64,000 bases of DNA from Elgaria multicarinata webbii (GCF_023053635.1 NC_086182.1:37180001-37244000), one strand, 5' to 3'; counted from the stretch's first letter, positions 12,301 to 25,549 are shown. A program made the numbers and translations. Notes: a model not told the origin generated them from the letters alone.

Positions 12301-14914
12301 CGGGTCCAGAAGACCCTCTCCTCCAACCCCAACCCCGCCCCGCGTAACGCAGGCATCGTTCTTGCTGCCTTCCCAGTCAAACAGCAGCATGACGGGTCAA
12401 GCCGAGTTTACCTGAATTCCCTGACACTGAGCAGTGGAAGGAGCGATGCTCGGCAGAGACGAGACCCAGACCCCCACCTCCACCCTGCCATGTGGGTGAA
12501 TGCAGCCTGTGCCTTCTCGGCTGGTCGCTGCAGGTAGAAGTGTCGCCTCTCTCTCCCCAGTTTCTTTCTAGGGGTTTCTCCTCAGTCAACGGAGATTGCG
12601 CTCCATGTAGGCATTGCCTGCTGGGATGCTAAGCAACTGTGCTGTAACAATACTGGTGTCTCTAACAAGCTGGGAAAGGAGGGCCAGGGAAGAGAGGTGT
12701 GCCAGGACAGGAGGCAGCAGCTCAGAGGGCTGGAAGGTCTCTTTGCCACCCAACCCTTTGCCAAGCTGGGCCAGCGCTGAATCTATGGCTGCATGTAGGT
12801 TTCTGGACTGTAAGGAAGGTAAAATTCCTTGTTGAGCCAACTGGGATGTTTTACTATAGCGACAGCACCCCAAGGTAGACATCCCTAGCCCTATTTTAAG
12901 GGTTGATGGTTCAGTAATGACATGGAAGTAGCCTGTTTCCAAACAAGGGGGGAGAAGAGAAACACCACACCAGCCCACCCCTTTCAATGACGTCCCTCCA
13001 AGCCACTGCAGCCTCTGCTGCTCAGAGAAGGCTGGGAAGGTTCGGGGTCCCCTGGCTGTCCTCCAAGGGCCAGCCCCAGCCCCCTCTCCCTACACTATGG
13101 AAGGGCACGAAGCACCAGCACTGCCACCCCTGGACTTACAGCCCAGGCTTAAAGAGCACAGGGTGCCACACTGATTTGGCAGTGGTGATCACTCTAAAAA
13201 CAAGGCCGACACCTTCAGCTGCAGCACAAATTCACATGAATGCAGACCAGCAGAGATGGCCATTGCTGAAGTACCTGTATTAGTAGTAAGGAACTGAACC
13301 AAGGAAAGACAGTATGTGTGGGCGGGGGGTGGGGAGGTGTTGCTCCATGTGGAAGTGAGACAGTACAAATTCAAAGATCAAAACTCAAATCACCATTATA
13401 AAAATTGAGATTAGAAGTGTTTACAGAGAATGTTCAATTAGGGGGCACCACTACACAGGTACACTTCGGTCAAGGAGGACAACGTTGGCCTTTTACACAA
13501 GGTAGCAATGCTAACTGATAGAAGAAAGTTTCCTACATCTTTCTGCTGCAGTAGGAGAATGAGGCACCATATTTGCCCCCAAGTGCTCCCGGCTTGGAGG
13601 TTTAAATATGTATTTGGATTTCTAGACAACTGTTTTTATGTACATGCTGCGATTCAATGGCACACAAAAGGAAACCCTTGGTAAAGCCTCATATCCACCA
13701 ACAGCTCAAACCAATCACCAGCATCCATAGCTTACGTTGCTTCCAGCAAGGGCTGAACTTTGGTGGAAAGGGAGCTGCAGTTTTTTTGCACTTCCACCAG
13801 TATAGAATCACAGAATAGTAGAATTGGAAGGGGCCTATAAGGTCATCGAGTCCAACCCCCTGCTCAATGCAGGAATTAAGTTGGACTTTATGGGACTGCA
13901 ACATCTAAACCATATTTTGCAATAACTAGGTCATGCAAAATCCCAAAAATTCTGACCAGCAGCCAGGTCTGATTAATTCCCAAAGCCATGATAACAGCCA
14001 GGTTTTTGTTTTCATTCTTTAAATGAAGAAACCACTAATGTAGATGGTGGAACTGATCTGTTAAATTTAGTAAGGTATCCTTGCCATCAGCCAGCCTCCT
14101 GCACATTTGCAGCTAGAAGGCCATTGGAGCATTATTTGATCAAAGGCCAGTTCACCTTTGACTACAGACATTGTTCTCTCAGACACCAACCCATCTTAGG
14201 AAGCAGTTCCCATCATTTCAGAAGGCAAGATCTCTCTTATCCAAACAGGGCCTTCTCGGTGGTGGTCTCACCCCTTAACACATGACTGCATGAAACTCAG
14301 ACAAGTCCATTCCCTTCAGGTTCTACGAAGACTCTTAAAGCCTTATTTGAGCAAGATTTCAGGGAGGGGTAATTGAGGTATGGACAGTTTTCACCCACCA
14401 CTATTCAGGATTAGAAGTGTATGTACTATTTTAAGTCATACTCTAATTAGCATCACACACACCGTGTGAAATAAAAGTGGAACGTGCAAAGGTATTCCAC
14501 CATGGTGGTGGGTTTCTGTTAGGAAATCTCTAGTGCTGTGGGGTGTTTAAGCCCTAGGACTTCAGAGGGAATCATTCCACCCACTCACAATTTCCTAATG
14601 GAACAGGATCCTGGACGACCCCAACTATACTGCTTGCAATACTGCCTGGATTTTAATGTCTGGCATTTCTACAGGCTCAAGCATCATCTCAGAACAAAAG
14701 CGCTTCTACGGACAGGGCAGCAATCAAGAAACACTCCCCTTCATTACTGGAGGGCACAGACTTCCTTTCAAGTGTTTATGGAAACAACCATGTAAATACA
14801 TTTGGGGTGTGGGGAGAAGAGGAACGGTGGTTTCGGGGCTTCTTGTCAGCCTTCAGGTCATCATCCTCTGGTTCTGCCTTGGTTTGAACAGTATTAGTAG
14901 AAACTACCAGCGTT
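12301..14914. other. Intergenic gap between KMT2A and ATP5MG
   Basis: No credible exon found on either strand. Apart from one short CR1 end near 13.8 kb it looks like unique sequence. Both flanking genes read leftward, so it holds the end of the KMT2A promoter side and the flank downstream of ATP5MG. Confidence 0.6.
13803..13878 (-). mobile_element. CR1 LINE 3' end, antisense
   Basis: AGAATCACAGAATAGTAGAA, TTGGAAGGGGCCTATAAGG and TCCAACCCCCTGCTCAATGC in antisense order. Truncated to the terminus only. Confidence 0.85.
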
Positions 14915-14931
14915 CCATCTCAGCGCCATAA

Positions 14932-14937
14932 TTTAAT
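14932..14937 (-). terminator. ATP5MG: Likely ATP5MG poly(A) signal (ATTAAA)
   Basis: ATTAAA on the minus strand about 40 bases after the ATP5MG stop codon. This is the commonest variant poly(A) signal and would give a very short 3' UTR, as expected for this gene. Confidence 0.55.
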
Positions 14938-14977
14938 ATTATTAAGACACCTCTAGGACTCAAAAGCAGAAAGGCTT

Positions 14978-17848
14978 TCAGACATCATAGCCAACCAGGC
15001 CACGTTTGCCTATGATTTCACCAATGTAAAACCACATCAGCACCTCAGTAGCCACCAAACCATTCCTCAGGGCTTCCTGAAAGAAAGAAAAAAGAACCAA
15101 CATTTTACCAGTTTTGCCACTGTAGCAAGTCCCTCCCCTGATCATTCCTGAGAGCCACAAGCAACCTCCAAGAGCCGTCTTATCATTGGTCATGGTGCTT
15201 CACACAGACATTACAATGACGTACTCAAGTTGCTATAAAACATCTGTCCCCATACTTCCACTACAAGACTGACAAAGGAGTAGAAATGATAGTATTTCAT
15301 CTTGTGACCCACACATTTTTAAAAGATTCCAGGCTTTACAAAAAGCACCCCTGTAGAGCCCCCACTACCCCCCAAATTATTAGTTTGCAAACAAAATGGC
15401 ATCCAGAGTGATCACAGAGTGCCAGAAGGGACAAATTAAGTTGTTTGCAAGTTAATTTTGATCCTTTTGGCATTCTATAGCAGCTCTGGACACTATTTTG
15501 TTGTTGTATTTAATCCCCTCCCCAGCTCCATTTTTGGCACCCGTGGGGGAAGTGTTGCCTGCTGGGGGATTGGGCCTGCTGCGGGTGAAAATGGCTTCCA
15601 GAAGTTGCCCGCCCTGATTGCTGGTGGTAAAGCTTTGCAAGCCATACCACCTACAATGCTTTAAAAGGGTATGAAAATGCAATCGATATGACAATTTACA
15701 ACAGCTTTAGAACAGTAGGCTTGAGGGGAGGCAAGAAGAAACTTCAGTAGAATCCTAGAAGAGTAGAGTCTAAGGCCATCGAGTCCAACCCCCTGCTCAA
15801 TGCAGGAACCCATAAGTAGGGTACTCGACTGACCAGTTAAGTTTTACACAGCAAGCCATTTGTTTTTATCAGGTATTCAAGCTCATAATGTTGTCGGGAG
15901 GTCTTTTGGTTGACTGTTTACTGATCTCACATTTTACACAGCCAGATGCAGCATTTTACAGAAACAGATATAGTTGGCAGTTACCTTGACAGTGAGTTGT
16001 GTAAGGCGACCAGACTGGAAGCTCTTCACCAGTGCTTTCATGCTGTCAATGGCCTTAGGAAATTCAGCAGGAGTTGGAGGAGCCAGCTCAACCCTGGCAT
16101 AGTACCAGAAAGTGGCCAGACGAGGCCTTGAATAAGTGATAGCAGCTAGAAGAGATAAGAGCAGGATGAGATGGAGAGCAGAAACAGCAGGTGTATAAGG
16201 CGGACAATATTTATTCATACGTCATCGTGATATTCAGTCACAGAGGTAACACCAGCATAGATCACCTGTGTCGGGGTGGGGGCTGCGCTCAGTTGAGGAA
16301 CTATTATATACACATGGCTATTTAAGTCTGTAATCCATCCCATTGTGAGATCTCTGGCTGATTAAGCAAGATTAGAAAGGTATTTCAAAACCCTGATACT
16401 CATAAGTGTTTAAGCACCCTGACAAAGAAAACCTGCTTCCCCCCTAGGCTTCCATGTATCTATTTAGACTCTCACAGTATGAATATATTCAGTAGAAAAA
16501 CTCACTTGAATGCAGAATTGCACCAAAATTGCTCTAGTACCCAAGGCAGTAAGCCTATAGACACTGGTTGCTGGGGAACATGGGCATTAGGGTGCTATTG
16601 AACCTGTGTCCTGCTTGTGGGTTCCTGGTCAACAGCTGATTAGCCACTGTCTGAACAGAGTGCTGGACTAGATGGACCCTTGTTCTGATCCAACACGGCT
16701 AAGTTCTTAAAATTAAAAGTAAAGCAAAACTGAGCAGTTCTTGCCTCCATTGATGATGATCGCTTCAAAGTCTTGTTATACAAGTAAAATGAATAGTGAA
16801 ATCTATAAGATATAGAGCTAGAAGGTGAATGGGCCGGATTACAAACATTTGGGAAAACGCAAGTCCAATGATACCGAGCACTGCAGCATTGAAAGGCATC
16901 TCCAAGCAAGAGCCAGGGCAAACACTGAATAGAAAGGAAAGGATCTCTTGTGCCAACACCCATCAGACCCACTATGCAGCCCAAGGCACTGCTCAGGAAC
17001 TGCCCGGGCGTTACCACCCACCACCGCCTCAGACACCAGGTTCTTTGCCAAGGTCAAAAAAACAAAACCAACAACAACAAAAAACACCCGACGGGGGGGA
17101 AAGAGCTTGCAGCACATTAACTAACAGCTTTGAGCCGTTTTGAAGGCCATTGGCAAAGCGCAGCAGCAGCCGCAGGCAGCCAGGACAAGTAGCATGCGAC
17201 CAAGGGGCGGGGGGGGGGCGGCTCCCTCCCTCCCGGAGGGCGTTCTTGGTGCCATCACGGTTCGCGTCCAGGGACCAGGCTAAGGCTGCCTTATTCTCCC
17301 AGACGCTCGAAGGAGAGGTTTGGCCTACTGGAGGCTTATAAAGGGTGCTACTGCTGATGCTGATCTCGGCGAGGCCGGTGCCGCTTCCCTGCTTGCGTTT
17401 CATGCTCCCTTATTATTATTTTTTTATTATTATTCTTGGTAGATTCCAGGACTGTCTCCGGCCAGCCGCCGGAGGAAGGGAGCAGGGACGCGGGCAGCGC
17501 CCATTCCAGCCGGAACAAGCGCAGCCCAGGCACTCTCGCGAGGAGCCCGGGCTCCCTTCGGGCATTCCGCCCCTTCAGCGAGAGCCTCGAACGGCCTCCC
17601 GCCCGCCCGCTGAGCCGCGCCTTAGCCCCGGATGCAGCCCTCCAACGGGCTGGGCGCGGGAGCCTCGAGCAGGGGCCAGTGGGGAAGGCCGGGGCCCCGC
17701 AGCCGCCCTCCGAGCCCACGACGGCGAAGGGCAGCCGGGAGCCGGCCCACGCGCCCGCCCGCCCGCCTGCCCGCCCGCGCTCACCGGAGACGAACTGAGG
17801 GCCTTTGGTGGTGACGGCCTTGACCAGCTTCTGCGCAGCCTGCGCCAT
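14978..17848 (-). CDS. ATP5MG: ATP synthase membrane subunit g (ATP5MG/ATP5L)
   Basis: Small subunit of the mitochondrial F1Fo ATP synthase, in the inner membrane, where with subunit e it supports dimerisation and cristae shape. Coding exons: 17785-17848, 15985-16145 and 14978-15076 (107 aa; human 103). Junctions are GTGAGC, GTAACT and matching AG acceptors, with phases 1 and 0. The mature part [20 protein letters not shown] and the C-terminus [17 protein letters not shown] match the vertebrate family closely. The last exon holds the membrane segment with the GEIIG (GxxxG) dimer motif. The N-terminus [20 protein letters not shown] is about four residues longer than human. The gene lies between UBE4A and KMT2A, as in mammals. 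Intron 1 (16146-17784) carries one CR1 end and intron 2 (15077-15984) another. Confidence 0.97.
15752..15812 (-). mobile_element. CR1 LINE 3' end, antisense
   Basis: AGAATCCTAGAAGAGTAGAG then CATCGAGTCCAACCCCCTGC, the reverse complement of a CR1 terminus. It lies in intron 2 of ATP5MG. Confidence 0.8.
16562..16712 (+). mobile_element. CR1 LINE 3' end, second subfamily
   Basis: GGGGAACATGGGCATTAGGG, GTCCTGCTTGTGGGTTCC and GCTGGACTAGATGGACCC mark another CR1 subfamily terminus, in ATP5MG intron 1. Copies of the same type occur near 28.3, 49.4 and 53.4 kb. Confidence 0.8.
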
Positions 17849-18250
17849 GCCGGAGCCGAGTGGGGGGACAGGCGGGCAGAGCGATCCACCAGCCGCTCCA
17901 GAGAAGGGCCCTGAAGGTCAGCCACGCACGGCACGCACGCCAGGACCCCGCGCACGGCTGGCCTCACGGCTGCCTGCCTACGCCGGCTCCGCCCGCTCGC
18001 TCTCTCGCTCGGCGCAGCGCGTGGAAGACCGCAGCGCCGCCTGCCCAGCCGGCTGAGACCTCCGCCCGCGGGTCTCTTTTTCGGCAGGCGTTTACAAAGG
18101 ACACCCTGCCACTTCGGGCACGTACGCATGCGCTCCCCGCAGGCGGCGGCGCACTGGGAGAGAACGCGGAAGTGGGCGCGAGGCGCATGCGTGTTAGCAT
18201 GACCCGGTTTCCCCGGAGGAGAGACAGGCCCAGGGAGGGCCCGATCCCCG
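17849..18250 (-). promoter_or_regulatory. ATP5MG: ATP5MG CpG-island promoter with NRF1-like and ETS-like sites
   Basis: GC-rich flank directly upstream of the ATP5MG start. It contains two near-consensus NRF1 sites, ACGCATGCGC at 18124-18133 and GCGCATGCGT at 18183-18192. Between them an ETS/GABP-like CGGAAGTG lies at 18167-18174. NRF1 and GABP are known drivers of nuclear genes for oxidative phosphorylation. The island also extends over the first exon and into intron 1 to about 17450. Confidence 0.6.
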
Positions 18251-18309
18251 CAGCCAATCATCCCTTCGCACACACGAGCACCCTGCTGCCCTTCCTAGAC
18301 CAGCCCCAC

Positions 18310-21175
18310 TGCTCCCATGATGATGATGACTTAGCTAATCAAAATGGATTAAAACAATGCATTAGATACAATAAACACACAACAATGGGTAGGCTATCAT
18401 ATAGAGCTGAAGCAGCACCCAACCCATTGGACCCACTTACAGGCTAAAGGCCTTCTTGAATAAAGCTGCCTTTGCCAGACAGGAGAGAGGGGCGAACCTA
18501 GCTTCCCTCGGCCTGGGAGCAGCCACAGAGAAGGCCCTGTCTTGGGTCGCCACCAAGTGCACTGCTGAAGCCGGCGGTCTTGAAAGACGGGCCTCTCCCA
18601 AAGATCTCGTCTGGGAGAAGGCGGTCTTTCAGGTAGCCTGGTCCCAAGCCGTGCAGAGGGCTTTTTAAGTAGCCTTACCAGCCCTTTGAATTCCGCCCAG
18701 AAACAGACCGCTAGCCAGAGAAGCTCCTGTAACAAGGGAGCCACGTGCTCCCTGTAATAGGCCCGTCTACAGTCCAGCTGCAGCGTTCTGGACCTGCTCT
18801 GAAGTTTCTGAACAGTTTTCAAAGGCAGCCCCACAGAGTGTGTTACACTGTTACAATAGTCCAAATGGGATGCGACTAAGACATGTGTGACCATGGCCAG
18901 ATCAGATGCCTCTAGGAATGGGTGCAGTTGGGGCACTAGCCTCAGCTGTGCAAATGCACCCCTGGCCATGCCGAGACCAAGAGTACCCCCAAACCTGAAT
19001 CTCGAGGAGTGTAACCTCATCTAGCACAGGTTGAAGCGCTATTCCCCGATCTGCCCTTCGACTGACCAGGAGCACCTCTTGTCTTGTCTGGATTAAGCTT
19101 CCATTTGTTTGCCCTCATCTCATCCATTACTAACACCAGGCACCAATTTAGAATTAGAACAGCTTCCTTGGATTTAGATGGAAAGGCGAGAAACAGTTGG
19201 GTGTCATGATGTTGGTGGCACCAAACTCCAGACAATCTCTCCCAGCGGTTTCATGTCTATGTTAAATAGCAGGAGGGATACGATGGAACCCAAAGGAATT
19301 GAACTGGAATCTCCCAGTGCCACCTTCTGAAATCGCCCCTGCAAGAAGGACCGGAGCCACAGCATAACAGTGCCTCCCAGTCCCACCTCAGACAGACATC
19401 TCAGGAGGATACCATGGTTGATGGTATTGAAAGCTGCTGAAAGGTTCAGCAGAACAGGGACACACACTCCCCCTGTCCAGTTCCTAAGCAGTCTCTGTCT
19501 CATGACCAGTCTTGAAGCCAGATTAGGTCTCAACACTGCTTCCTTTAGGCAAGATGGAATCACACCTTGCTATAAAGAGGAGTTCACCACTATCCTTACC
19601 CACTCAGCCAGTCATAAGCCAGGAAGAGCAAAGGTCTAGCTCACAAGTGGTAGACCTCTTCTCTCCAAGGATCCTGCCCACATCCTTGGGTTTTGCTAAT
19701 TGAAAAGTATCCATCAGAACTGCACAAGCAGAACACAAAGTTACATCCACTGGACCTATATCAACTATGGCATCTAAGTAAGCATGGATACAATCAATCT
19801 GTATAGTGTTGTGTAAATGGTTGGCAGCAGGATATTGAGTGGTCCATTTCTTCCTGTGGGCCAACAGGCCTCTATTTATTACTTATTTATTGCATTTCTA
19901 TACCGCCCAAGAGCCAAAGCTCTCTACCTGAAAAGGCTCCACTGGGCATCTCTAAACAGACACAGAGAAGTACAATTTCTTTGTCACCTACATTGCCATG
20001 GAACAGGCTTTCAATGTCGCCCTAGTTAATATCCCACTTGTTTCATTGTTTGCAGCACCCTGGAAAAACAAAAGGTTTGTTTGGCTTCATTCCATGGAAG
20101 GAAATACTCAGGAGTGATCATGTAAACCAATTAAAATGACCTGCCCCAGGACACTGATGGATCTGGATAGTTTTCTTATGGCTTTTGAGGATTTTCCTGT
20201 CGCCTTGGCAGGCAATTCTGTCAATGCCCTGGTTGATCTCTGGAATGGAAAAATACCCCAGAGATTGCCTGCCGAAGCAACAAGAAAATCCTCAAGAGCC
20301 ATCAGAAAACCACCTGGATCCATCAGTCTCCTGGAGCAGATCATATTAATTGGTCCCCGGCAAAGGCACGGAGTCCCAGGTAGTGATCTGTCCATGGCAA
20401 TGGAATTATAGAAAGTTCCTCCACTCCTAGATTGCCGTAATTCTGTCCTGCACAGAAAACCAGATCCAAAGTATGCTCTACTGAATGAGGGCCCCCAGAT
20501 ACAAATTGGGCAGATGCATTGGTTGCCATGAATTCCAGAGCTACTCCCATCAAGGTGCCCTCAGCATGTATGTTGAAGCCCCCTGAGCACAGCAAGCTGC
20601 AGAGTCCAGCACCAACTCTGAGACCACTTCAACTAGCTCAGAAAAGGAGACCGCTGATCATGGGGCAGGCAATACCCCAACGGAATCCCTATTCTGTCCT
20701 AAACACCCACTCAAAATTTGGCAATGGGGCACCTGGGCAACGGGCTAGAATCAGGATAACCACTGCAACTCCCCACCCACCCACCCAAGGACTTGCCTGC
20801 TGCAACATGGAGAACCCGGGTGGGAAAAGCTGGGGAGAGATTTATCCCCCCCCCCCGGTCTCGTCCAGCCAGGTCAGGCCAGTCGACTCATCCAGGATCC
20901 AGTCTTGGGGGGCTGCTATTCTCCCCTTCACTGACCGGGCATTCAGGAGCAGTCCCTTCCACCCAGGGCTACTCAGGATCTCTGATACAGGAGAGAGCTT
21001 GGGGGAAAGCAACACTCTGCCGCCGCCGCCACCACCCCATTTGGCAGGCGGAAATGACAGAAGGGCCCTTTCCCCACCCTTCTTTTCCTTGGTGGCTGGA
21101 TGTGCTGCAGAGGGAAGCCTCGGCCTGCAGCCTCCCGCCACCTTCACTTCCTGGGAATGCTTGAGCCTCACATCT
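18310..21175 (-). mobile_element. Long decayed L2/CR1-group LINE with endonuclease and RT parts
   Basis: Reading leftward from about 21.17 kb the order is that of a non-LTR retrotransposon ORF2. The endonuclease start has LLLNARSVKGR and later FNIHAEGTLMGVALEF near 20.5 kb. Pre-RT text TTCELDLCSSWL lies near 19.64 kb. RT motifs LLNLSAAFNTINHGILL and LLFNIDMKPLGE fall in 19.2-19.5 kb, MRANKWKLNPDKT near 19.1 kb and SHLDYCNSV near 18.85 kb. The element is broken by substitutions, small indels and a foreign LINE-tail insertion near 19.87-19.93 kb. An internal inverted duplication lies at 20150-20330. It cannot encode a working protein. It fills most of the gap between UBE4A and ATP5MG. Confidence 0.85.
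19872..19930 (-). mobile_element. LINE 3' tail nested in the larger LINE
   Basis: TTATTACTTATTTATTGCAT then ATACCGCCCAAGAGCC, the antisense terminus of the common LINE, interrupting the older element. Confidence 0.65.
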
Positions 21176-21727
21176 GGCCCAGAGGCATTTGTGGGAAATG
21201 AGGATGGCCGAGGCAGAAAGCCCTCGTGTGACTCTGAAGCGATCTCAGCTGTTGGTAAGGAAATGGGTTAATTTTGGGGTAAAAACATAAAGTGGAGGGG
21301 ACGGGAGGTTGAGTAGGGCACCACAAAAGGTTTCCTGGGCACACTGGTATATATGTTTAAATGTCTGTACTAGAAGCCTCTAAGGCAAGAAAGAGAAAGC
21401 CAGAGTGTTTACAGCTAGATGAGAACATGGATCAGAAATGGTAGAGATAAATAGTTATCACACGTATGTGATCACTGTGGTAAGGATCTGGATTAGGACT
21501 GGTGCTACTTTGTTTGTCCTTAAATGCTCGGTCAGTGACGTGGCTATTTTTGCAGTTGACATGATACTATTCACGAAAAGGCAAGGACATGGAAATGAGG
21601 TCCAGGGTAAGCAAGTGCAAAGTGATGGGCACTGGGGAAACGCCAAGCCCACCTTCCTGCCTGGCAGCCGCTCTCTCTCGCGTGCATTTTTTACTCTTTC
21701 AGTGAAACTGCATAGACACCTGACACT

Positions 21728-21733
21728 TTTATT
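21728..21733 (-). terminator. UBE4A: Candidate UBE4A poly(A) signal
   Basis: AATAAA on the minus strand about 650 bases after the UBE4A stop codon. It is the first canonical signal I found downstream. Mammalian UBE4A 3' UTRs can be longer, so this is tentative. Confidence 0.4.
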
Positions 21734-22378
21734 GATCTACGGTAAATGTCATAGTATATATACACTGCATACATATTGACATGCGACAGGCACAGTAGAA
21801 GTGTGGGCAGGATTTCCAGGGTGCCTGCACAAACATGTACGCAGTGCTGGCCCAGGGCATGGTCATTCCTAACAGGAGCAATTAACAGCGGTCCAGGAGG
21901 ACGGTTGGATATGCTGAGCCCAGGCGCTGGGAGGGGAGAGCCACGGAAACGCCACAGCCCACGTGTGCTCCGCCCCTTCAGCTCCGCCCCTTCCTCCCAA
22001 AGCCTGCCCCTGCCTCTCTGCGGAGGCCAGAGGGAGCCATACATCAGGACGGGTTTGCAGAAAGGAAGGCGCGTCTGCTGGGGGAACACGGCTTTTGCCT
22101 TCACCTTAAGCAGAGAAAAAAACTGCTGCTGCAACAAGAGAATGGGAACCGGTTGGGGGTGGAGGGGGGGGGGCTTTCGGGCAGGCAACTGCCATGAAAA
22201 CAAGGCAGCGGGCAAGCCAGCGTGGCCAGGGATCAGCTGAACCAAGTCTTGAAGGCAAGGAACCGATGGAAAGGGCTACAGACGTGCCCCGCCCTCCGCC
22301 CCGCCCTCCGCAACGGTGACGAGAGAGGGCCGTCTGCTTCAGGTCCTGGGAGGCACATGCCCAGCGGCGTTGGCCTGG

Positions 22379-25300
22379 TCAGGGGGTCCCCCCCAACTGC
22401 GCCTTCTGCTTCTTCCTCTCCGCCAGCCACTGCTGAATCCTCCCCTTCAGCTCAGTATTGGGTCTGATCTGGTCCATGGTGAGGGGGCTGCGGTTGAAAG
22501 GGTCGGTCTGGTCACTGCAAGGAGGAAGCGCGAAGAGGTCAAAGGGAAGCCCCGCTGGAGGCTTAGACGGGGGCAGGAGCGCCCCCCAAGCTGTGCCGGG
22601 GACGGACGGACCGGCTGACCCTATGGGCTGGACGTGGATTTCTATCTGCCAGATGCCACACCAGAGGCTGGCAAGGTGCAGCCCTCCAGATTTTTTGGCT
22701 TACAACTCCTATCATTCCAATGGGGACTGAAGGCCAAAACATCTGCAGGATGGCAAATTGTCCACCCTGTGAGCAGCAGGGACCTAGAACCACCTGGCAG
22801 AGAGCAAGGCCCGTTTTTCTCCAACTACCTTTCTCGAAGCCTTAACAGCTGCTCTGATAGAGCTCGACGCACCTGCTTCCTGCCCTCACTGCAACTAGCG
22901 GTCTCTGTGCGGCCTTTGGCAGCGACGGGAAGCAGGCATGTTTCAGAGGACTGCCTCTGCTCAGGAGAGGCCCCGGGCCCGGCCAAAGGCAGCTGGGGAT
23001 CTGGGGGAGCGGTGCTGGCTGCAGCAGGCACAGGGGCAAATCCGGACTTGATACAAGCTCACCCCTTTCCTCAAAGGGGAAGCTGCCAAGAGGTTCAACC
23101 TCCACACCACCCCGTCCCCCTCCTTTGGAATACCTCAAGAGGTGCCTGGCAATTGTTGACCTATCCACAGTGACCCGAGAGGAGGGCAGCAGCACCGGGT
23201 CCATCATTAAAGTACTCATAATGGGATCCAGGAACTCATCGCAGGCATCAGCATAGGTCTCCTCCTCCTGCTGCTGGCGGTCTGCAAGGGACTAGAGGAG
23301 CAAAGGCCAGCCGTGAGCAGAGCCACCCCCACCCCCTCACCCATGTTAAGAGCAGAGGCCGGATTCCCTTGCAGATGGAATGGCTCCACCTCAGGGATGA
23401 GGCTTCTGGTTGCCCCCGAACCAAAGCACAGCCGGGGTCTTTTGAGTGTCAGCAAATGGGCACTTGAGAGCCACGTTGCGTCCCTGAGCCTGGCTGAGCC
23501 CCCAGAAGGAGGTGAGGAATGCCATCCCAGCTTTGGGGAAGGGGCTGCTGCTCCCACCACTTGCCTCTCTGGCTTTCAACCACCCTGGGGCCTTAATGAG
23601 AGCACTGAGCTCAAAGACCCTCCTCTTCCAGGGGCTAAAGCTCAGGTGCTGCTAGGTGGCCAGAGCCTCATCCCTGAGCCAGAAGGACATGCAAAGCTCC
23701 CCAGCGCAAAATGCTAACAGCAGAGGGGGAGGACCCAGCAGACAGCCCCTCCACGGAGCAGATATCTGGGATGCAAGGGGGCGGGCAGAGAAGCGGTGCC
23801 AGCCCCCCATCTCACCTTGATGCGCTCTGCCAGGTTGCTAAATGCCACAATCATGTTGCCAGGCTTGTTAATCTTCTTCAGGACTCGGACCGTCTGAGCA
23901 AAAAGAGTTGGGGAATATGACCGTCCATCCTTCGGCACGGTGGCACAGAAGTTCTCCTCATCACTGAAACAGAGAAAAGGGCTGAAAGGGCCGCACTGGT
24001 CCACGCAGGAACCGAGTTCTGTCCTTCCTGCAACAGCGGGGCAGGGCCGCTGGCCATGCAAGCCAGCCAACTCTCCCCAGACAAGCCCGGTCAGCCGTGC
24101 CTTTGACCTTGGTCAATCACTCTTTCTCTTGCACCCGAACAAGCACAAGAACACCCTTGCTTGGTCAGACCAAAAGCTGGGATTTATTTATTTATTGCAT
24201 TTTTATACCGCCCAATAGCCGAAGCTCCCTGGGTGGGATAACGGCCTTATTATATTTATTTATATCCCGTCTTTTGCCCAATGCTGAGCCTCAAGGCAGC
24301 ATTACAAAATTTAAAGATATACATTAAAAACCTATAAATAAAGGCCTTCTTTCCTAGCTCAACCGCTGCCCCGTTTCAGCGGCTGACTTTTTTCCCCCTG
24401 GTTGTTTTTAAGCCCAGAAGCTGGGAGCTGCCCTTTCACCTCCATCCTCACCAGAGCGAGGTCAACTCCAGCCAAGCTTTGCCTCGGGGAGGGGGAGGGA
24501 AGAGCAGCAATCCCCAAGGCAAGCACCAGGGGATTTGCCCAGCTCTCTCTCCCAGCTAGAGCAGTCCACCTTGGGCTTGATCTGTCCCCCTCAACCTACC
24601 CCAGATTTAAGTAGATGGTGCAGATGTCAGAAACCAGTTGCTGGGGCTTGAAGTCAAACTCACTGAAGTCCTTGACCTTTAATGCCCCCATTTTGGGGCC
24701 TACCAGGTGCTGCAGGAAGTAATTGAGCATGGAGATGATGCGCTCAGCCAGGAAAGGGTGCACAAAGAGGGACTTGATCTCTGCAATGCAAACCAGGTCT
24801 CGGTGAGGCCCGCAAGTAGTCCAGCCCCCTGCCTCGCCCCAAACTAGGGCAGCGCCGCCTGTACCTGAGGTCAGGAAGGCCAGGGTCCCAATGGTCTCGT
24901 TGGACATGATGTTGTGGAAACGAGCCAGCTGCCCAAACATCTGCAGGCTGGCGTCTTTCTCACGCCGTGCCTCAGCGGACAGGTTGTCCCATTCGCCTCG
25001 ATCCTTCTCGATCTGCTGGATCTTGATTTTACTCAGGTACTGCAGAGAGATTGGCGGGGGGGGGGGGGGGAATGGAAGCATCTGTGAACAACGGCATGCT
25101 CAGCATTCATCTGGCCCGCCAGCACAAGCGAGGCAGGGAGAAGCCTTCCTTTGAGGGGCAAAGAGCATCAGAGCTTGGGCTAGTTCCCCCTCTTGCAGCT
25201 GGGGCTGGCTGGCTGCAGCCCTCTTGGGCAGCACAGCCTCCGCTGGAGGCCCAGAGCTGGCCCAGCAGAAACCAGGGAGAGTCCAAGAGGGTGAGGAGGA

Positions 25301-25549
25301 GCAAGGAGAACACCCAGAACGCGGGAAAGCGAGGCGAGTCACGGCAATGCATTCCTGTAGGTCTGGGGCGCAGGTGAGGACGAGAGAATGAGCCTCAACA
25401 GCATGCAAGGTAAGGCCACAGGAACAGGCCTGACGGCACAGCAGCTATCCTCCCTTTCCTGAGCTGCTCCAATGATCAGTTCACAAAAGGACAGAAAATG
25501 CTCCCAGAAATGTTCAGGAGTAAATCTCTCTCTCTTTCTCATATACGAG

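Noticed and set aside
20519-21271. 250-codon plus-strand frame
   Set aside because: It is the reverse of LINE endonuclease coding sequence, whose minus-strand motifs are clear.
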